This document shows positions 10,960-19,726 of a stretch of DNA of 64,000 nucleotides, piece by piece. Below the pieces are notes generated by a model. That model worked only from the letters and a program-made list of their open reading frames with translations. It was not told the DNA's origin and did not search any database. The translations under genes and the position numbers were made by a program. The stretch comes from Ideonella paludis. Its GTDB lineage: Bacteria > Pseudomonadota > Gammaproteobacteria > Burkholderiales > Burkholderiaceae_C. The stretch's first letter is position 1; each line of letters begins with the position of its first letter. The stretch lies in the NCBI RefSeq assembly GCF_018069865.1, contig NZ_JAGQDG010000006.1:310001-374000 (forward strand). The letters are read 5' to 3'.

Positions 10960-10989
10960 GCACGCGCCCAGCGCGTACTCAGCGCCAGC

Positions 10990-11439
10990 TCAGCGCGTGC
11001 CCGTGGAGCCAAAGCCCCCCACGCCGCGCTCGCTCTCGCCAAAGGCCTCCACCCGCCGGAAGGCCACCTGCACCACCGGCACGATAACCATTTGCGCAAT
11101 GCGCTCCATGGGCTCGATGGTGAAGGCCGTGGAGCCACGGTTCCAGCAGCTCACCATCAACTGGCCTTGGTAATCGGAGTCGATCAAGCCGACCAAATTG
11201 CCCAGCACGATGCCGTGCTTATGGCCCAGGCCCGAGCGCGGCAAGATCATCGCCGCCAAGCCAGGATCGGCAATGTGCACGGCCAAGCCGGTGGGGATGA
11301 GCTGGGTTTGGCCCGGCTCTAGCACCAAGGGCGCATCCAGGCAGGCGCGCAGGTCCAGCCCCGCACTGCCAGGCGTGGCATAGGCGGGCAAATGGGCGTC
11401 CATGCGTGCGTCCAGCACGCGCAGGTCAACAGTGGTCAT
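10990..11439 (-). CDS. dut: deoxyuridine 5'-triphosphate nucleotidohydrolase (dUTPase)
   Basis: Trimeric dUTPase: dUTP to dUMP and pyrophosphate, keeping uracil out of DNA and supplying dTMP synthesis. 149 residues, normal length. The five family motifs are visible: [36 protein letters not shown] and the C-terminal arm [10 protein letters not shown]. Same strand as coaBC and about 30 bases from it; coaBC-dut is a common pair. Confidence 0.97.
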   Translation of the reverse strand: MTTVDLRVLDARMDAHLPAYATPGSAGLDLRACLDAPLVLEPGQTQLIPTGLAVHIADPGLAAMILPRSGLGHKHGIVLGNLVGLIDSDYQGQLMVSCWNRGSTAFTIEPMERIAQMVIVPVVQVAFRRVEAFGESERGVGGFGSTGTR

Positions 11440-11469
11440 GGTTGGAATGAGGTTCAGGTCGGGTCAAGC

Positions 11470-12708
11470 TCAGGCCTTGGGCAGCCTGCGCGCAATGTCG
11501 GCCACCAGGGCGCGGGCCAGGGCCAGCTTGGGCGCACGGCTGCCATCAGCGGGCAAAGGCTGGTCGCCCTGGGCATCCACCAGCAGCAGTGCGTTATTGT
11601 CTTGGCCAAAGGTGGCGGGGCCGATGTTGCCCACCACGAGGGCCACTTTTTTGCGCTGTAGTTTCTGCCGGGCATGGTGGGCCACGTCTTGGCTCTCGGC
11701 CGCAAAGCCCACACACAGCGGCGGCTGGGGCAAGGCCGCCACGGTGGCCAGGATGTCGGGGTTCTCGCTCATCGCGATCTGCGGCACTTGGCCTGAGCCG
11801 TCTTTCTTGATCTTGTGCTCGGCCAGTTGTGCCGGCCGCCAATCGGCCACGGCTGCGGTGGCAATGAACACATCGTGGGCGGCGGCCAGGGGCAGCACGG
11901 CGTCCAGCATTTGTTGGGCGCTTTTCACGTTCAATCGGGTCACGCCTTGGGGCGTTTCCAGGTGCACCGGCCCGGCCACCAGGGTCACCCGGGCCCCGGC
12001 TTCAGCCGCCGCACGCGCCAGGGCGAAGCCCATCTTGCCGCTCGACAAATTGGTGATGCCGCGCACCGGGTCAATGGCCTCGTAGGTGGGGCCTGCGGTG
12101 ATCAACACCCGCCGCCCCGCCAAGACCTTGGGCTGAAAAAACGCCACCAAGCCCTGCAGCAGTTCTTCAGGCTCTTGCATGCGGCCTTCGCCCACTTCGC
12201 CGCAGGCTTGCGCGCCCGAGGCCGGGGCCAACACATGCGCGCCATCGGCCTGCACCTGGGCCATATTGCGCTGGGTGGCGGGGTGGCTCCACATCTCGCG
12301 GTTCATGGCCGGGGCCAACAGCAGGGGCACGGTGTCGCGCGGGCGGGCCAGGCACAGCAGGCTCAGCAGGTCGTCTGTCACGCCAGCCACCAGCCGCGCG
12401 ATGAAGTCGGCGCTGGCGGGGGCCACCACAATGGCATCTGCCTCTCGCGAGAGGTTGATGTGGGCCATGTTGTTGCCCTCGCGCGCATCCCAGGTGCTGG
12501 TGTAGACCGGCCGGTTGCTCAGTGCTTGCATCGTCACCGGCGTGATGAAGGCCTGCGCGCCTTCGGTCATCACCACCTGCACCGTGGCGCCGGCCTTGGT
12601 GAGCAGGCGCGTCAGCTCGGCCGCCTTGTAGCAGGCGATGCCGCCGGTCAGGCCCAGCACGATGTGGCGGCCGGCCAGGTCTTGAAGGTCTTGAAGGGGC
12701 TCGCTCAT
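11470..12708 (-). CDS. coaBC: bifunctional phosphopantothenoylcysteine decarboxylase/phosphopantothenate-cysteine ligase
   Basis: Two steps of coenzyme A synthesis in one cytoplasmic polypeptide of 412 residues. The N-terminal CoaC flavoprotein domain has GGIACYKAAEL, the catalytic His in NNMAHINLSR and the PAMNREMW substrate clamp. The C-terminal CoaB ligase begins near GRRVLITAGPTYEAIDPVR and includes the KIKKDGSG lysine loop. The ATG at 12708 was chosen because the 26 residues upstream in frame overlap the preceding gene and are unlike the family. Confidence 0.95.
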   Translation of the reverse strand: MSEPLQDLQDLAGRHIVLGLTGGIACYKAAELTRLLTKAGATVQVVMTEGAQAFITPVTMQALSNRPVYTSTWDAREGNNMAHINLSREADAIVVAPASADFIARLVAGVTDDLLSLLCLARPRDTVPLLLAPAMNREMWSHPATQRNMAQVQADGAHVLAPASGAQACGEVGEGRMQEPEELLQGLVAFFQPKVLAGRRVLITAGPTYEAIDPVRGITNLSSGKMGFALARAAAEAGARVTLVAGPVHLETPQGVTRLNVKSAQQMLDAVLPLAAAHDVFIATAAVADWRPAQLAEHKIKKDGSGQVPQIAMSENPDILATVAALPQPPLCVGFAAESQDVAHHARQKLQRKKVALVVGNIGPATFGQDNNALLLVDAQGDQPLPADGSRAPKLALARALVADIARRLPKA

Positions 12709-12728
12709 GCCTGCACTCTCTGGCTGCT

Positions 12729-13487
12729 TCACTGCATCTGTGCGCCGTGGCACTTCTTGAACTTTTTGCCGCTGCCGCAGGGGCAAGGGTCATTGCGGCC
12801 GGGCAGCTCACCCACCCGGCGCTGCGGCGGCTTGGGCTGGTGGCTCAGCCAATAAACGCGCAGGTCTTGGGCGCCGTAAAGCGCCTCCTCCACCCACTCA
12901 TCCCGGGTCAGTTCCTCGCCCTCGTAGAGGTCCTCGGCCACCTCTTTCAGCTCTTCAGCATTCAGGGTCAGCGAAATGATGCGCATCAGGCATTCATCGT
13001 AGAACTGGCCGTCTTCGGTCTCCACATCGGGCTCGGGCCAATCGGCGGGGAAGTCGCGCGTGGCCTCCATGAAGCCATAGGCCCAGACCTCGCCGGTGGG
13101 CTCCAGCAGGTCCAGCTCTTCGGGCTTGATATGGCCCTCGGCGACCAAGCGTTGTTTGTCTTCGTCGGTCAGCTCGATCATCAGCGGCGCCAGGCGCATC
13201 ACGTCTTCGTGCTCGACCAACTCTTCCGGGTCCATCTGCTCCAGGATGATCTCCCAGCGCTGCTCCAGGGCCGCGCGCGCGGGCACGGCCACTTCCGGGT
13301 CCGCAAAGGCGCGGGCAAACACGCCCCCGGCCATTTTTTCCAGCCACTCATCCACGGGGATGCGCCGCGGCCCCGCAGCCAGGGCCGTCATATAGCCGTC
13401 CAGCCACTCCACGGACACCGCCTCTTCAAACCCCGCCATTTGGCGGCAGACGTCGTCCAGGGCTTCGATCTCTTCGGGGGTGCTCAT
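12729..13487 (-). CDS. YecA/UPF0149 family protein with C-terminal SEC-C zinc motif
   Basis: 252-residue acidic cytoplasmic protein. The body matches the UPF0149/YecA-YgfB family ([19 protein letters not shown] near the N-terminus; [11 protein letters not shown] later). It ends in a SEC-C metal-binding motif, [16 protein letters not shown], as at the C-terminus of SecA, where it binds Zn and SecB or ribosomes. The function of YecA-type proteins is largely open; ribosome or nascent-chain binding has been reported for SEC-C proteins. ATG 13487 gives the family-like start [11 protein letters not shown]. 20 bases upstream of coaBC. Confidence 0.85.
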   Translation of the reverse strand: MSTPEEIEALDDVCRQMAGFEEAVSVEWLDGYMTALAAGPRRIPVDEWLEKMAGGVFARAFADPEVAVPARAALEQRWEIILEQMDPEELVEHEDVMRLAPLMIELTDEDKQRLVAEGHIKPEELDLLEPTGEVWAYGFMEATRDFPADWPEPDVETEDGQFYDECLMRIISLTLNAEELKEVAEDLYEGEELTRDEWVEEALYGAQDLRVYWLSHQPKPPQRRVGELPGRNDPCPCGSGKKFKKCHGAQMQ

Positions 13488-13592
13488 GCGGGGCTCGGCC
13501 ACGGGGTGCTCCAGGCGGTGGGGGAAGGCCGACAGTGTCTCATGGGCAGCAGGCCGGACACCCACCGGGGCACTTACAAGCCGCCACACACT

Positions 13593-13618
13593 TAATATTT
13601 CATTCAGTTCTAATATTT
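13593..13618. promoter_or_regulatory. AT-rich direct repeat upstream of fccAB (possible operator/promoter)
   Basis: TAATATTT occurs at 13593-13600 and again at 13611-13618, 18 bases apart, inside an AT-rich patch that is very unusual for this GC-rich window. Each copy contains the self-complementary AATATT. Spacing of nearly two helical turns upstream of a sulfide-oxidation operon suggests a regulator site, but no regulator gene is next to it. Confidence 0.35.
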
Positions 13619-13693
13619 ATCATGTGCAATATGCACTTTCTTGAAACTGACAGACCCGCTGCCAGCCGCCAAGACTTCACCGGAGACCCCCTC

Positions 13694-14026
13694 ATGCGTA
13701 TTCCTCAGCTCTTAGGCGCGGCATTGGCCAGCCTGACCCTCAGCACGGCCTTGCAGGCGGCCGGCGTGTCTGCCGTCCCGGCGGGCCGCCTCTTGGCCTC
13801 GAACTGCTTTCAGTGCCACGGCACCAACGGTGCTGGCCCGGGCTTTGACCGCCTGGCCGGCAAGTCGGCCAACGAGATTTTTGAAGAAATGAAAGACTTT
13901 CAGGCCGGCAAAGAGGGCAACGGCATCATGGCCAAGCACGCTTGGGGCTACACCGACGAGCAACTGCGCGCCCTCTCCACCTGGCTGTCGCAACAACCTA
14001 AAACCGCCTTGAGGAGCGCCCCATGA
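13694..14026 (+). CDS. fccA: cytochrome c subunit of flavocytochrome c sulfide dehydrogenase
   Basis: 110-residue periplasmic monoheme c-type cytochrome: signal peptide (residues 1-22), heme site CFQCH (Cys38, Cys41, His42), and a likely distal Met in GIMAKHAWGY. It accepts electrons from the flavoprotein encoded directly downstream (ATGA overlap), which together oxidise sulfide and pass electrons on to other cytochromes. ATG 13694 has GGAGAC at 13682. Only one heme motif is present; Allochromatium FccA has two. Confidence 0.85.
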   Translation: MRIPQLLGAALASLTLSTALQAAGVSAVPAGRLLASNCFQCHGTNGAGPGFDRLAGKSANEIFEEMKDFQAGKEGNGIMAKHAWGYTDEQLRALSTWLSQQPKTALRSAP

Positions 14027-15285
14027 GCCACCCGACCCTGAACCGCCGCCAATGGCTGATGGCCGCTGCCGCCGCTGGCCTGCTGCCCCTGAGCTATGCG
14101 CAAACCGGCCCGCTGAAGGCCAACGCCCGCGTCATCATCATCGGTGGCGGCATGGCCGGCACCACGCTGGCCAAGTACCTGCGCCTGTGGGGCACCAACA
14201 TTGATGTCACGCTGATCGACCGGAACGCCAAGTACACCAGCAACATCATGAGCAGCCTGGTGCTGACTGGGCAGCGCACGATCACCAGCCTGCAATACGC
14301 CTACACCACGCTGAAGCAAAAGTACGGCGTCAAGGTGCTGACCGATGAAGTGCTGGCCGTGGACCCTGCGGCCAAAAAAGTGACGCTGGCCAGCGGCAAA
14401 GTGCTGGTGGCTGACCGCATCGTCATGGCGCCCGGCATCAGCTTTGACCCCGTCCCCGGCCTCACCGACCCGCTGGCCATGCCCCACGCCTGGCAAGCCG
14501 GTGTGCAAACCACCACCCTGCGTAAGCAACTGCTGGCCATGCCCGCCAACGGCACCGTGGTGATGAGCATCCCCAAAGTGCCTTACCGCTGCCCCCCTGG
14601 GCCGTATGAGCGCGCCTGCCTGCTGGCCGACTGGCTGAAGAAAAACAAGCGCCAAGCCAAGCTCTTGGTGCTGGACGCCAACCCCGACTTTGTGACCGAG
14701 AAGGACAACTTCTCGAACGCCTTCTTCAACCTGCACGGCAGCGTCATTGAGTACCGCACCAGCACCGAGGTGCTCTCGGCCGACGCCGCCACCATGACGC
14801 TGCAAACCACCACCGGCGCGGTGGCAGGCCACGTGATCAACCTGATCCCGCGCCAGCGCTGCGGCCCCATCGTGGCGGCCACCGGCTTGGCCAATGCCAC
14901 CGAAGGCCGCTTTGCGGGTGTCAGCGTGCTGAACTATGAAAGCACCGTCAGCCCTGGCGTGCACATCATTGGCGACAGCAGCGCCACCACCCAGCCCAAG
15001 GCCGGCCACATTGCCAACCAAGAGGCCAAGGTCTGTGCAGACGCCATCGTGCGGGCCTTTGCGGGCGAGCAGCCTGACCCAGCACCCGTCACCAACTCGG
15101 CCTGCTTCTCCACCATCACCATGACGCAGGCCTCATGGCTGGAGGCGGTGTTCCAGTACGACCCGGTGACCCGCCTGATGACGCCGGTGGCCAACGCCAC
15201 GGGGGCCTCCATCGGCTGGAGTGGCGACAACTTTGACCAGATGAACACCTGGTTCAAAGCGCTGATGGCGGACAGCTTTGCCTAA
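14023..15285 (+). CDS. fccB: sulfide dehydrogenase flavoprotein subunit (FccB/SoxF-like)
   Basis: FAD-dependent pyridine nucleotide-disulfide-type oxidoreductase that takes electrons from sulfide. 420 residues. The N-terminus is a Tat-type signal (NRRQWLMAAAAAGLL), fitting export of a folded FAD protein. The dinucleotide motif is VIIIGGGMAGTTLAKYL (residues 37-53). YRCPPGPYERAC (Cys190, Cys199) matches one redox-active Cys region of FccB, and a second Cys lies near the C-terminal NSACFST. GVHIIGDSS is the second FAD motif. Overlaps fccA by four bases, so the subunits are made together. Confidence 0.88.
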   Translation: MSHPTLNRRQWLMAAAAAGLLPLSYAQTGPLKANARVIIIGGGMAGTTLAKYLRLWGTNIDVTLIDRNAKYTSNIMSSLVLTGQRTITSLQYAYTTLKQKYGVKVLTDEVLAVDPAAKKVTLASGKVLVADRIVMAPGISFDPVPGLTDPLAMPHAWQAGVQTTTLRKQLLAMPANGTVVMSIPKVPYRCPPGPYERACLLADWLKKNKRQAKLLVLDANPDFVTEKDNFSNAFFNLHGSVIEYRTSTEVLSADAATMTLQTTTGAVAGHVINLIPRQRCGPIVAATGLANATEGRFAGVSVLNYESTVSPGVHIIGDSSATTQPKAGHIANQEAKVCADAIVRAFAGEQPDPAPVTNSACFSTITMTQASWLEAVFQYDPVTRLMTPVANATGASIGWSGDNFDQMNTWFKALMADSFA

Positions 15286-15746
15286 GCCTTGGGCGGCTCG
15301 TCGTTGACCAGACGCTTGCCCAGGCTCACCACGCCGTCATTGGTAAAGCCAATGGCGGCGTAAAAGCCCAGCACCGGCTCATTGCCCTCGCGCACCTGCA
15401 GGTTGATCTTGGGGCAGCCGGCTTCGGCCAGGCGGGCCTCGGCCCAGTTCATCAGCGCCCGGCCCAGTCCGTGGCGCTGGGCGGCGGGGTCCACCGCCAG
15501 GTAGTTGATCCAACCCCGGTGGCCCTCATAACCGGCCATCACCGTGCCCAGCACCGCCGCTTCGCTGCCAGGGCGCGCGTCCACCATCACGCCAAACAGA
15601 TCAGGCTGCACCGCCAGCTTGCGGGCAATGTCCTTGGCCGGGTCGTTCCAGGCGCGCACCAAGCCGCAGCGGTGCCACAGGGCTATCACCGCCGCCTCAT
15701 CTTGGGGCTCAAAAGGCCGTATCAACGGGCCTGGGGCTTGGGGCAT
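15282..15746 (-). CDS. GNAT family acetyltransferase, YpeA-like
   Basis: 154-residue N-acetyltransferase. The acetyl-CoA loop is visible as VDPAAQRHGLGRALM, preceded by the INYLAVDP strand and followed by NLQVREGNEPVLGFYAAIGF. It begins IRPFEPQDEAAVIALWHRCG and has RAWNDPAKDIARKL, both hallmarks of the YpeA branch. Substrate unknown. ATG 15746 fits the family start. Convergent with fccB, stop codons overlapping. Confidence 0.85.
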   Translation of the reverse strand: MPQAPGPLIRPFEPQDEAAVIALWHRCGLVRAWNDPAKDIARKLAVQPDLFGVMVDARPGSEAAVLGTVMAGYEGHRGWINYLAVDPAAQRHGLGRALMNWAEARLAEAGCPKINLQVREGNEPVLGFYAAIGFTNDGVVSLGKRLVNDEPPKA

Positions 15747-15813
15747 GAGGGCTCCTTCACTTTTTCTGTGCTGTAGGCGGGCAATGCTCAAGCCTGGGGG
15801 GTGACCCGGCCAA

Positions 15814-16335
15814 TCAAGCCAGCGCCTGCGCACCGGCCAAATAGTCAGCCTTGCCCAAGTCCACCCCGTTGTGGCGCAGCAGCGCATAGGCCGTGGTGAC
15901 ATGGAAGTAGACATTGGGGATGGCCCAATGCTTCAGATAAGCCTCGCCCTTCATGGTGCGCGTGGCCTCTTTGCCCACCGGGAAGGTGATGTCCTGCTCT
16001 TCGCGCCCATCAAACGCATCAGCCGGCACGGTGTCCAGCCAAGCCAGCGTCTTAGCAATGCGCTCTTGCAGTTGCGCCAACGTGGTTTCGTCGTCCGCAA
16101 ACTTGGGTGCCGCCAGCCCACTCACCCGCGCCGTGCCGTTCTTGGCCGCATCGCACGCAATGCGCACTTGCGAGGCAAAGGGCAGCATGTCTGGCGCCAA
16201 GCGCAGCCCCACAAATACATCCGGGTTGAACTGCCGCATGTGGGCGTTGGCCTCGGCCTTGCTGAGGCAATGCGCCAGGTTGGCCAGGGCGGTTTTGAAA
16301 ACGGGCAAGGCGGCGGAGGTGAGGGTGATGGGCAT
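15814..16335 (-). CDS. DUF1993 family protein
   Basis: 173 residues, predicted soluble helical bundle. The sequence matches the DUF1993 pattern (ALANLAHCLSKAEANA near the start, LAPDMLPFASQVRIACDAAK in the middle, HWAIPNVYFHVTTAYALLRHNG near the end). The family resembles DinB-like four-helix bundles and has no assigned role. It is a stand-alone gene between the acetyltransferase and a non-coding stretch. Confidence 0.8.
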   Translation of the reverse strand: MPITLTSAALPVFKTALANLAHCLSKAEANAHMRQFNPDVFVGLRLAPDMLPFASQVRIACDAAKNGTARVSGLAAPKFADDETTLAQLQERIAKTLAWLDTVPADAFDGREEQDITFPVGKEATRTMKGEAYLKHWAIPNVYFHVTTAYALLRHNGVDLGKADYLAGAQALA

Positions 16336-16729
16336 GGGGGCAAGTTCCTTAGGTATGTCAGTGGTAACTGAGGGGCCATCTTAGTCAAGGACTGCACCGT
16401 TTGCTCAGTGAGGGCCAAGGCCGCTCTCAGAAAGACAATAGCGGTGCGTTCCTTCGCCCTTTAGGGCTGAGCCGCATAGCCGTGGCGTTCTAGTGCCTTG
16501 CTGATGGGCATTGCTGACCAGCGCACAAGAAACTTGAAAGCGAGCGCGCCATCCATGACGCCATGCATCGTCAAACGCACGCGGCCGAGCACAGGCCTCG
16601 ACGATGGAAGAACGATACATCCCGCCTAACTTTTCGGACTCGTCTTTGGCACAAATCCGATGCAGTCTGACCGCTGAGGAAAAGGGCTCCTCACGTGTTT
16701 GTTATGCCCTGTGTGACTAGCCGCAACGC
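16336..16729. other. gene-free stretch
   Basis: About 394 bases with no convincing gene. Short ORFs here have no family resemblance and poor codon use. Small hairpins are present (TGAGGA/TCCTCA at 16675-16693; GCCC-TTTA-GGGC near 16457). The base composition is less GC-skewed by codon than its neighbours, so it may be a remnant of past insertion, but I recognise nothing in it. Confidence 0.5.
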
Positions 16730-17593
16730 TCAGAGCCCTGCCCACTCCCTCACCACCCCCGGCAACTCCGCCGCCGCGCCCTCCACCGCCACGCCTTGCC
16801 CGCTGGCCCATTGGCGGGCGGTGTGGTGGCGGTCTTGGGTGTGGGGGTGGCTGTTCAGCCAGGCGGGGGCTTGGGGGGGGGGCGTGGTGGCCTGCTGGGT
16901 TTGCAGGGTGGTGAAGAGGCGCAGCACGCCGCCCACATGGCCATAGCGCTGGGCCACGGCGCGGGTGGCGTCGGCGTCGGCTTGGGCTTCTTGCTCGCGG
17001 CTATAGCCTTGCAGCAGCAGGCCTGCGCCTTGGCCCAAGGCGCCGCTGGCCACCTCGCTGCCGGCGCTGGCCGAGAACACGCTGAGCAGCAGGGCCACGC
17101 CCACGCCGCGGCCCATGCTGGCGGCCACGTGGCGGTGTTTGACATGGGCCATCTCGTGGGCCAGCAGGGCGGCCAGTTCGTCTTCGCGCTGCATCTTGGC
17201 CAGCAGGCCTTTGAAGACCACGATGCGCCCGCCCAGGGTGGCATAGGCGTTGACATGCGGCTCGTCTTGCACGCGCACCTGTATGGGCATGTCGGGCGGC
17301 ACGCCCAGGGGCTGGCGCAGGCTGTCGGCCAGGGCTTGCAGGGCCTGGTTGGCGGCTTGCTCTGGGGCCGGGCGGCTGGTGTCTGGGCCGGCGGGGCCCC
17401 AGAGTTGCTCGGCCAAGGCCACTTCATAGGCAAAGGGCACGCGGGGCGCCAGCCAGGTGGCGCCCACATGCAGCAGGCTCACCAGGGCCACCAGCACGCC
17501 CACCGTGCCCAGCACCAGCCACACGGCCTCGGGCAGCAGGCGCTCGGGTTGGGCGTTGATGCCTTCGGCCGGGGGGCGGTTTTCAAACTCCAT
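16730..17593 (-). CDS. M48 family metallopeptidase, membrane-anchored
   Basis: 287-residue zinc peptidase of the M48 (Ste24/HtpX/LoiP-like) family. One N-terminal membrane anchor (about residues 20-45, AVWLVLGTVGVLVALVSLL), then the active site HEMAHVKHRH with the two zinc His and the catalytic Glu, and the third-ligand region EQEAQADADATR. NAYATLGGRIVVFKGLL is the typical strand before the site. ATG 17593 was chosen because the in-frame extension overlaps the neighbouring gene. Last gene of a three-gene run behind two YbjQ proteins. Confidence 0.85.
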   Translation of the reverse strand: MEFENRPPAEGINAQPERLLPEAVWLVLGTVGVLVALVSLLHVGATWLAPRVPFAYEVALAEQLWGPAGPDTSRPAPEQAANQALQALADSLRQPLGVPPDMPIQVRVQDEPHVNAYATLGGRIVVFKGLLAKMQREDELAALLAHEMAHVKHRHVAASMGRGVGVALLLSVFSASAGSEVASGALGQGAGLLLQGYSREQEAQADADATRAVAQRYGHVGGVLRLFTTLQTQQATTPPPQAPAWLNSHPHTQDRHHTARQWASGQGVAVEGAAAELPGVVREWAGL

Positions 17594-17630
17594 GGGGGTG
17601 GTTGGTTGGGGGCTGAGCGGCTGGGCGCCT

Positions 17631-18080
17631 TCAAGGCTTGAGCGCGGTGCCGTAGGCCAGCACTTCCATGCAGGGGGTTTGGCTGCCCGCAATGCGCGAG
17701 CTCTCAAACCGCAGGCCAATGACCATGGTGGCGCCTTGGGCGGCGGCCTCGGCCTTGAGGCGCAGCAGGGCCTCGCGGCGGCCGCGCTCCATCAGCGTCT
17801 CATAGCTCTTGAAGTTGCCGCCCACCAGGTTGCGCAAGCCCGCGACAAAGGTCTTGAAGTAGTCCGAGGAGACCACCACGCTGCCTGTCACCAGGCTGCT
17901 GCGGTGCTGGGCCACGCCGGGCGGTGGCAAGCGGGTAGAAAACACCAGCACATGGGCCAGGGCTTGTTCGCGCTCTCGGATGGAGGCGTAGTGCCGCTTC
18001 TCCAAGATGCGGCCCACCACCCAGCCCAGTAACACCAGAATGAGCGGCAGAATGAACTGCGCAAAGTTGAGCCATTGCAT
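17631..18080 (-). CDS. membrane-anchored YbjQ/UPF0145 (heavy-metal-binding fold) protein
   Basis: 149 residues: one N-terminal membrane helix (NFAQFILPLILVLLGWVVG) followed by a YbjQ domain (SSLVTGSVVVSSDYFKTF, NLVGGNFKSYETLMERGRRE, ATMVIGLRFESSRI, EVLAYGTAL). YbjQ domains form pentameric rings; their role is not settled. The helix is an addition absent from the upstream paralogue. It lies between that paralogue (13 bases) and the M48 peptidase (37 bases). Confidence 0.82.
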   Translation of the reverse strand: MQWLNFAQFILPLILVLLGWVVGRILEKRHYASIREREQALAHVLVFSTRLPPPGVAQHRSSLVTGSVVVSSDYFKTFVAGLRNLVGGNFKSYETLMERGRREALLRLKAEAAAQGATMVIGLRFESSRIAGSQTPCMEVLAYGTALKP

Positions 18081-18093
18081 GAGCGGGCTCCGA

Positions 18094-18441
18094 TCAGGCT
18101 TGAGGCGGCTCGCCGCCTTCTGCCGCAGCCGCCACCACCACGGCCGAGCCATAGGCCAGGATCTCGGCCGCGCCCATGGTGATGGAGGTGCTGGCAAAGC
18201 GCACGTTCAGCACGGCGTTCGCCCCCATGGATTGCGCCTCGGCGACCATGCGGCGCACGGCTTCTTCGCGAGCGTCTTGCATCAGCTCTGTATAGGCCTT
18301 GAGCTCGCCGCCGACGATGTTCTTGAGCCCGGCCAAAAAGTCTTTACCCACATGCTTGGCCTTGACGGTGCTGCCTTGGGCCAGCCCCAGGTGTTTGACG
18401 ATGCGCTGGCCGGGCAAGGCTTCGAGGTTGGAGACAATCAT
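18094..18441 (-). CDS. YbjQ/UPF0145 family protein
   Basis: 115-residue soluble protein, the standard length for YbjQ. Family motifs are clear: IVGGELKAYTELMQDAREEA and GANAVLNVRFASTSI, ending EILAYGSAVVV. It is the first gene of the YbjQ-YbjQ-M48 set and paralogous to the next gene, which adds a membrane anchor. Confidence 0.88.
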   Translation of the reverse strand: MIVSNLEALPGQRIVKHLGLAQGSTVKAKHVGKDFLAGLKNIVGGELKAYTELMQDAREEAVRRMVAEAQSMGANAVLNVRFASTSITMGAAEILAYGSAVVVAAAAEGGEPPQA

Positions 18442-18549
18442 GGTGTTTGTGGCAGTTCAAATGCGTTAGAGAGGGGTGGGGCCAGTATGCCAGCGCCCTC
18501 CCCGGCGCTACTGCCCCCTCCAGAACAGCAGCCAGAAAGTCGTTGAACC

Positions 18550-19074
18550 ATGCACGCCCACACCACCACCCCGCCCTCCCCTGTTGAAGCCTGGGCCCAG
18601 CGCTTGGCCGGTGGGCCGCACATTGCGGGGGCGGTGTACGGCACCATCATTGCCATGGCGGTGATGGGCGCCTGGCTGGCGGACCCGACCTCTGGCGCCT
18701 GGGAGACCCTGGCCAGTGTGGCCGCCACCTTGGTGGTGTTTTGGATTGCCCACGTGTATGCCCATATGGTGGGCCAGGGCCTGAGTGGGCCGCAGGGCGT
18801 GGCGCATGAGTTGAAGCACGCGCTGCAGCATGACTGGCCCATTGTGCAAGCCGGCCTGCTGCCGGCGCTGGTGCTGACGGTGGGCGGGCTGGAATGGGTG
18901 GATGAACGCCTGGCCATGAAGGCCGCCATCGCCACCTCGGGCGCGGTGCTGCTGGCCATCAGCCTGGCCATGTCGCGCGCAGCGGGCCGCTCTTGGGGCA
19001 CCTCTGTGCTGTTGGCCCTGTTGCTGGTGGCCTTGGGTGTGTTGGTGGCAGTGTTGGAGGTGATGCTGGGTTGA
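18550..19074 (+). CDS. multi-pass membrane protein of unknown function
   Basis: 174 residues with about four to five hydrophobic segments (for example GAVYGTIIAMAVMGAWLA, ASVAATLVVFWIAHVYAHMV, LLPALVLTVGGL, AAIATSGAVLLAISLAM). The HVYAHMVG and HELKHALQHDW histidines are notable but I know no matching motif. Divergent from the YbjQ cluster and convergent with the following gene, five bases apart. Confidence 0.65.
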   Translation: MHAHTTTPPSPVEAWAQRLAGGPHIAGAVYGTIIAMAVMGAWLADPTSGAWETLASVAATLVVFWIAHVYAHMVGQGLSGPQGVAHELKHALQHDWPIVQAGLLPALVLTVGGLEWVDERLAMKAAIATSGAVLLAISLAMSRAAGRSWGTSVLLALLLVALGVLVAVLEVMLG

Positions 19075-19079
19075 GCCAC

Positions 19080-19625
19080 TCAGCGGTGGTCAAAGCTCAA
19101 GACCCGATACAGCTTCCAGCGCCCTTCCACCAACAGCCAGGTGTGCACAAAGCGCGCGCGTGAGCCATAGCGCGGCGCTTGGCCTTTGGTGGTTTCAAAA
19201 AACTCATGCTCGCCCATCTGCACGGCGCCATAGAGCTGACCATTGTTCTTGAGCGGATAGACCTGCATGCTGCCGGGAATGAGCCTGCGGGTGGATTGAT
19301 AGTCCGCGCGGCCACACAAGCCGGTGCTGAAAGACTGCAGAAAGTCATCGTGGCGGCTGGTGCCGCTGAGGTCGTGCATGAACTCCAGTTCGGGGTGCAG
19401 GGCGCTGGCCATGGCGGGGATGTTGCAGCGGTTGAAGCCTTGCTCAAACATCTGCTCGTCCATGGCTTGCAGGCTGGCGGCCAGGGCTGCGGGGGTGTTC
19501 AGGTCTGCTGCAGGCTGGAGCGCTGGCGATGCAGCGCTGGTTTGGGCATGGGCAGTGCTGACGGCGGCCGCTGCGGCCCACAGCAAGAGCACGATCCTCC
19601 AGGGGTCGATGGCCGGTGTCGTCAT
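19080..19625 (-). CDS. secreted NTF2-like (DUF4440-type) protein
   Basis: 181 residues. A signal peptide (PWRIVLLLWAAAAAVSTAHA) is followed by a SnoaL/NTF2-like domain of about 120 residues: FNRCNIPAMASALHPELEFMHD, QSFSTGLCG, then a closing strand set ARFVHTWLLVEGRWKLYRVL. NTF2-like folds are small cone-shaped barrels with very varied roles, so no function is assigned. ATG 19625 gives a clean signal peptide; an upstream in-frame extension does not. Confidence 0.75.
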   Translation of the reverse strand: MTTPAIDPWRIVLLLWAAAAAVSTAHAQTSAASPALQPAADLNTPAALAASLQAMDEQMFEQGFNRCNIPAMASALHPELEFMHDLSGTSRHDDFLQSFSTGLCGRADYQSTRRLIPGSMQVYPLKNNGQLYGAVQMGEHEFFETTKGQAPRYGSRARFVHTWLLVEGRWKLYRVLSFDHR

Positions 19626-19726
19626 GGGCTGGGGCTCCAGGCAGTGAGTGAACGCGCAGTGTGGCCCACAGCGCACGCCCCGTCTGCCCTGAGGCGACAG
19701 GACGGCGCTGGGGCCGATGGAGGGCC

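Noticed and set aside
10961-10999. Hairpin CACGCGC/GCGCGTG between the FHA gene and dut
   Set aside because: The loop is long, there is no T-tract, and it overlaps the end of dut, so I do not call it a terminator.
16620-16720. Possible integron attC-like site (GCCTAAC ... GTTATGC) in the gene-free stretch
   Set aside because: The two outer boxes pair with one mismatch only, the inner boxes do not pair, and there is no integrase or cassette array. Chance resemblance is more likely.
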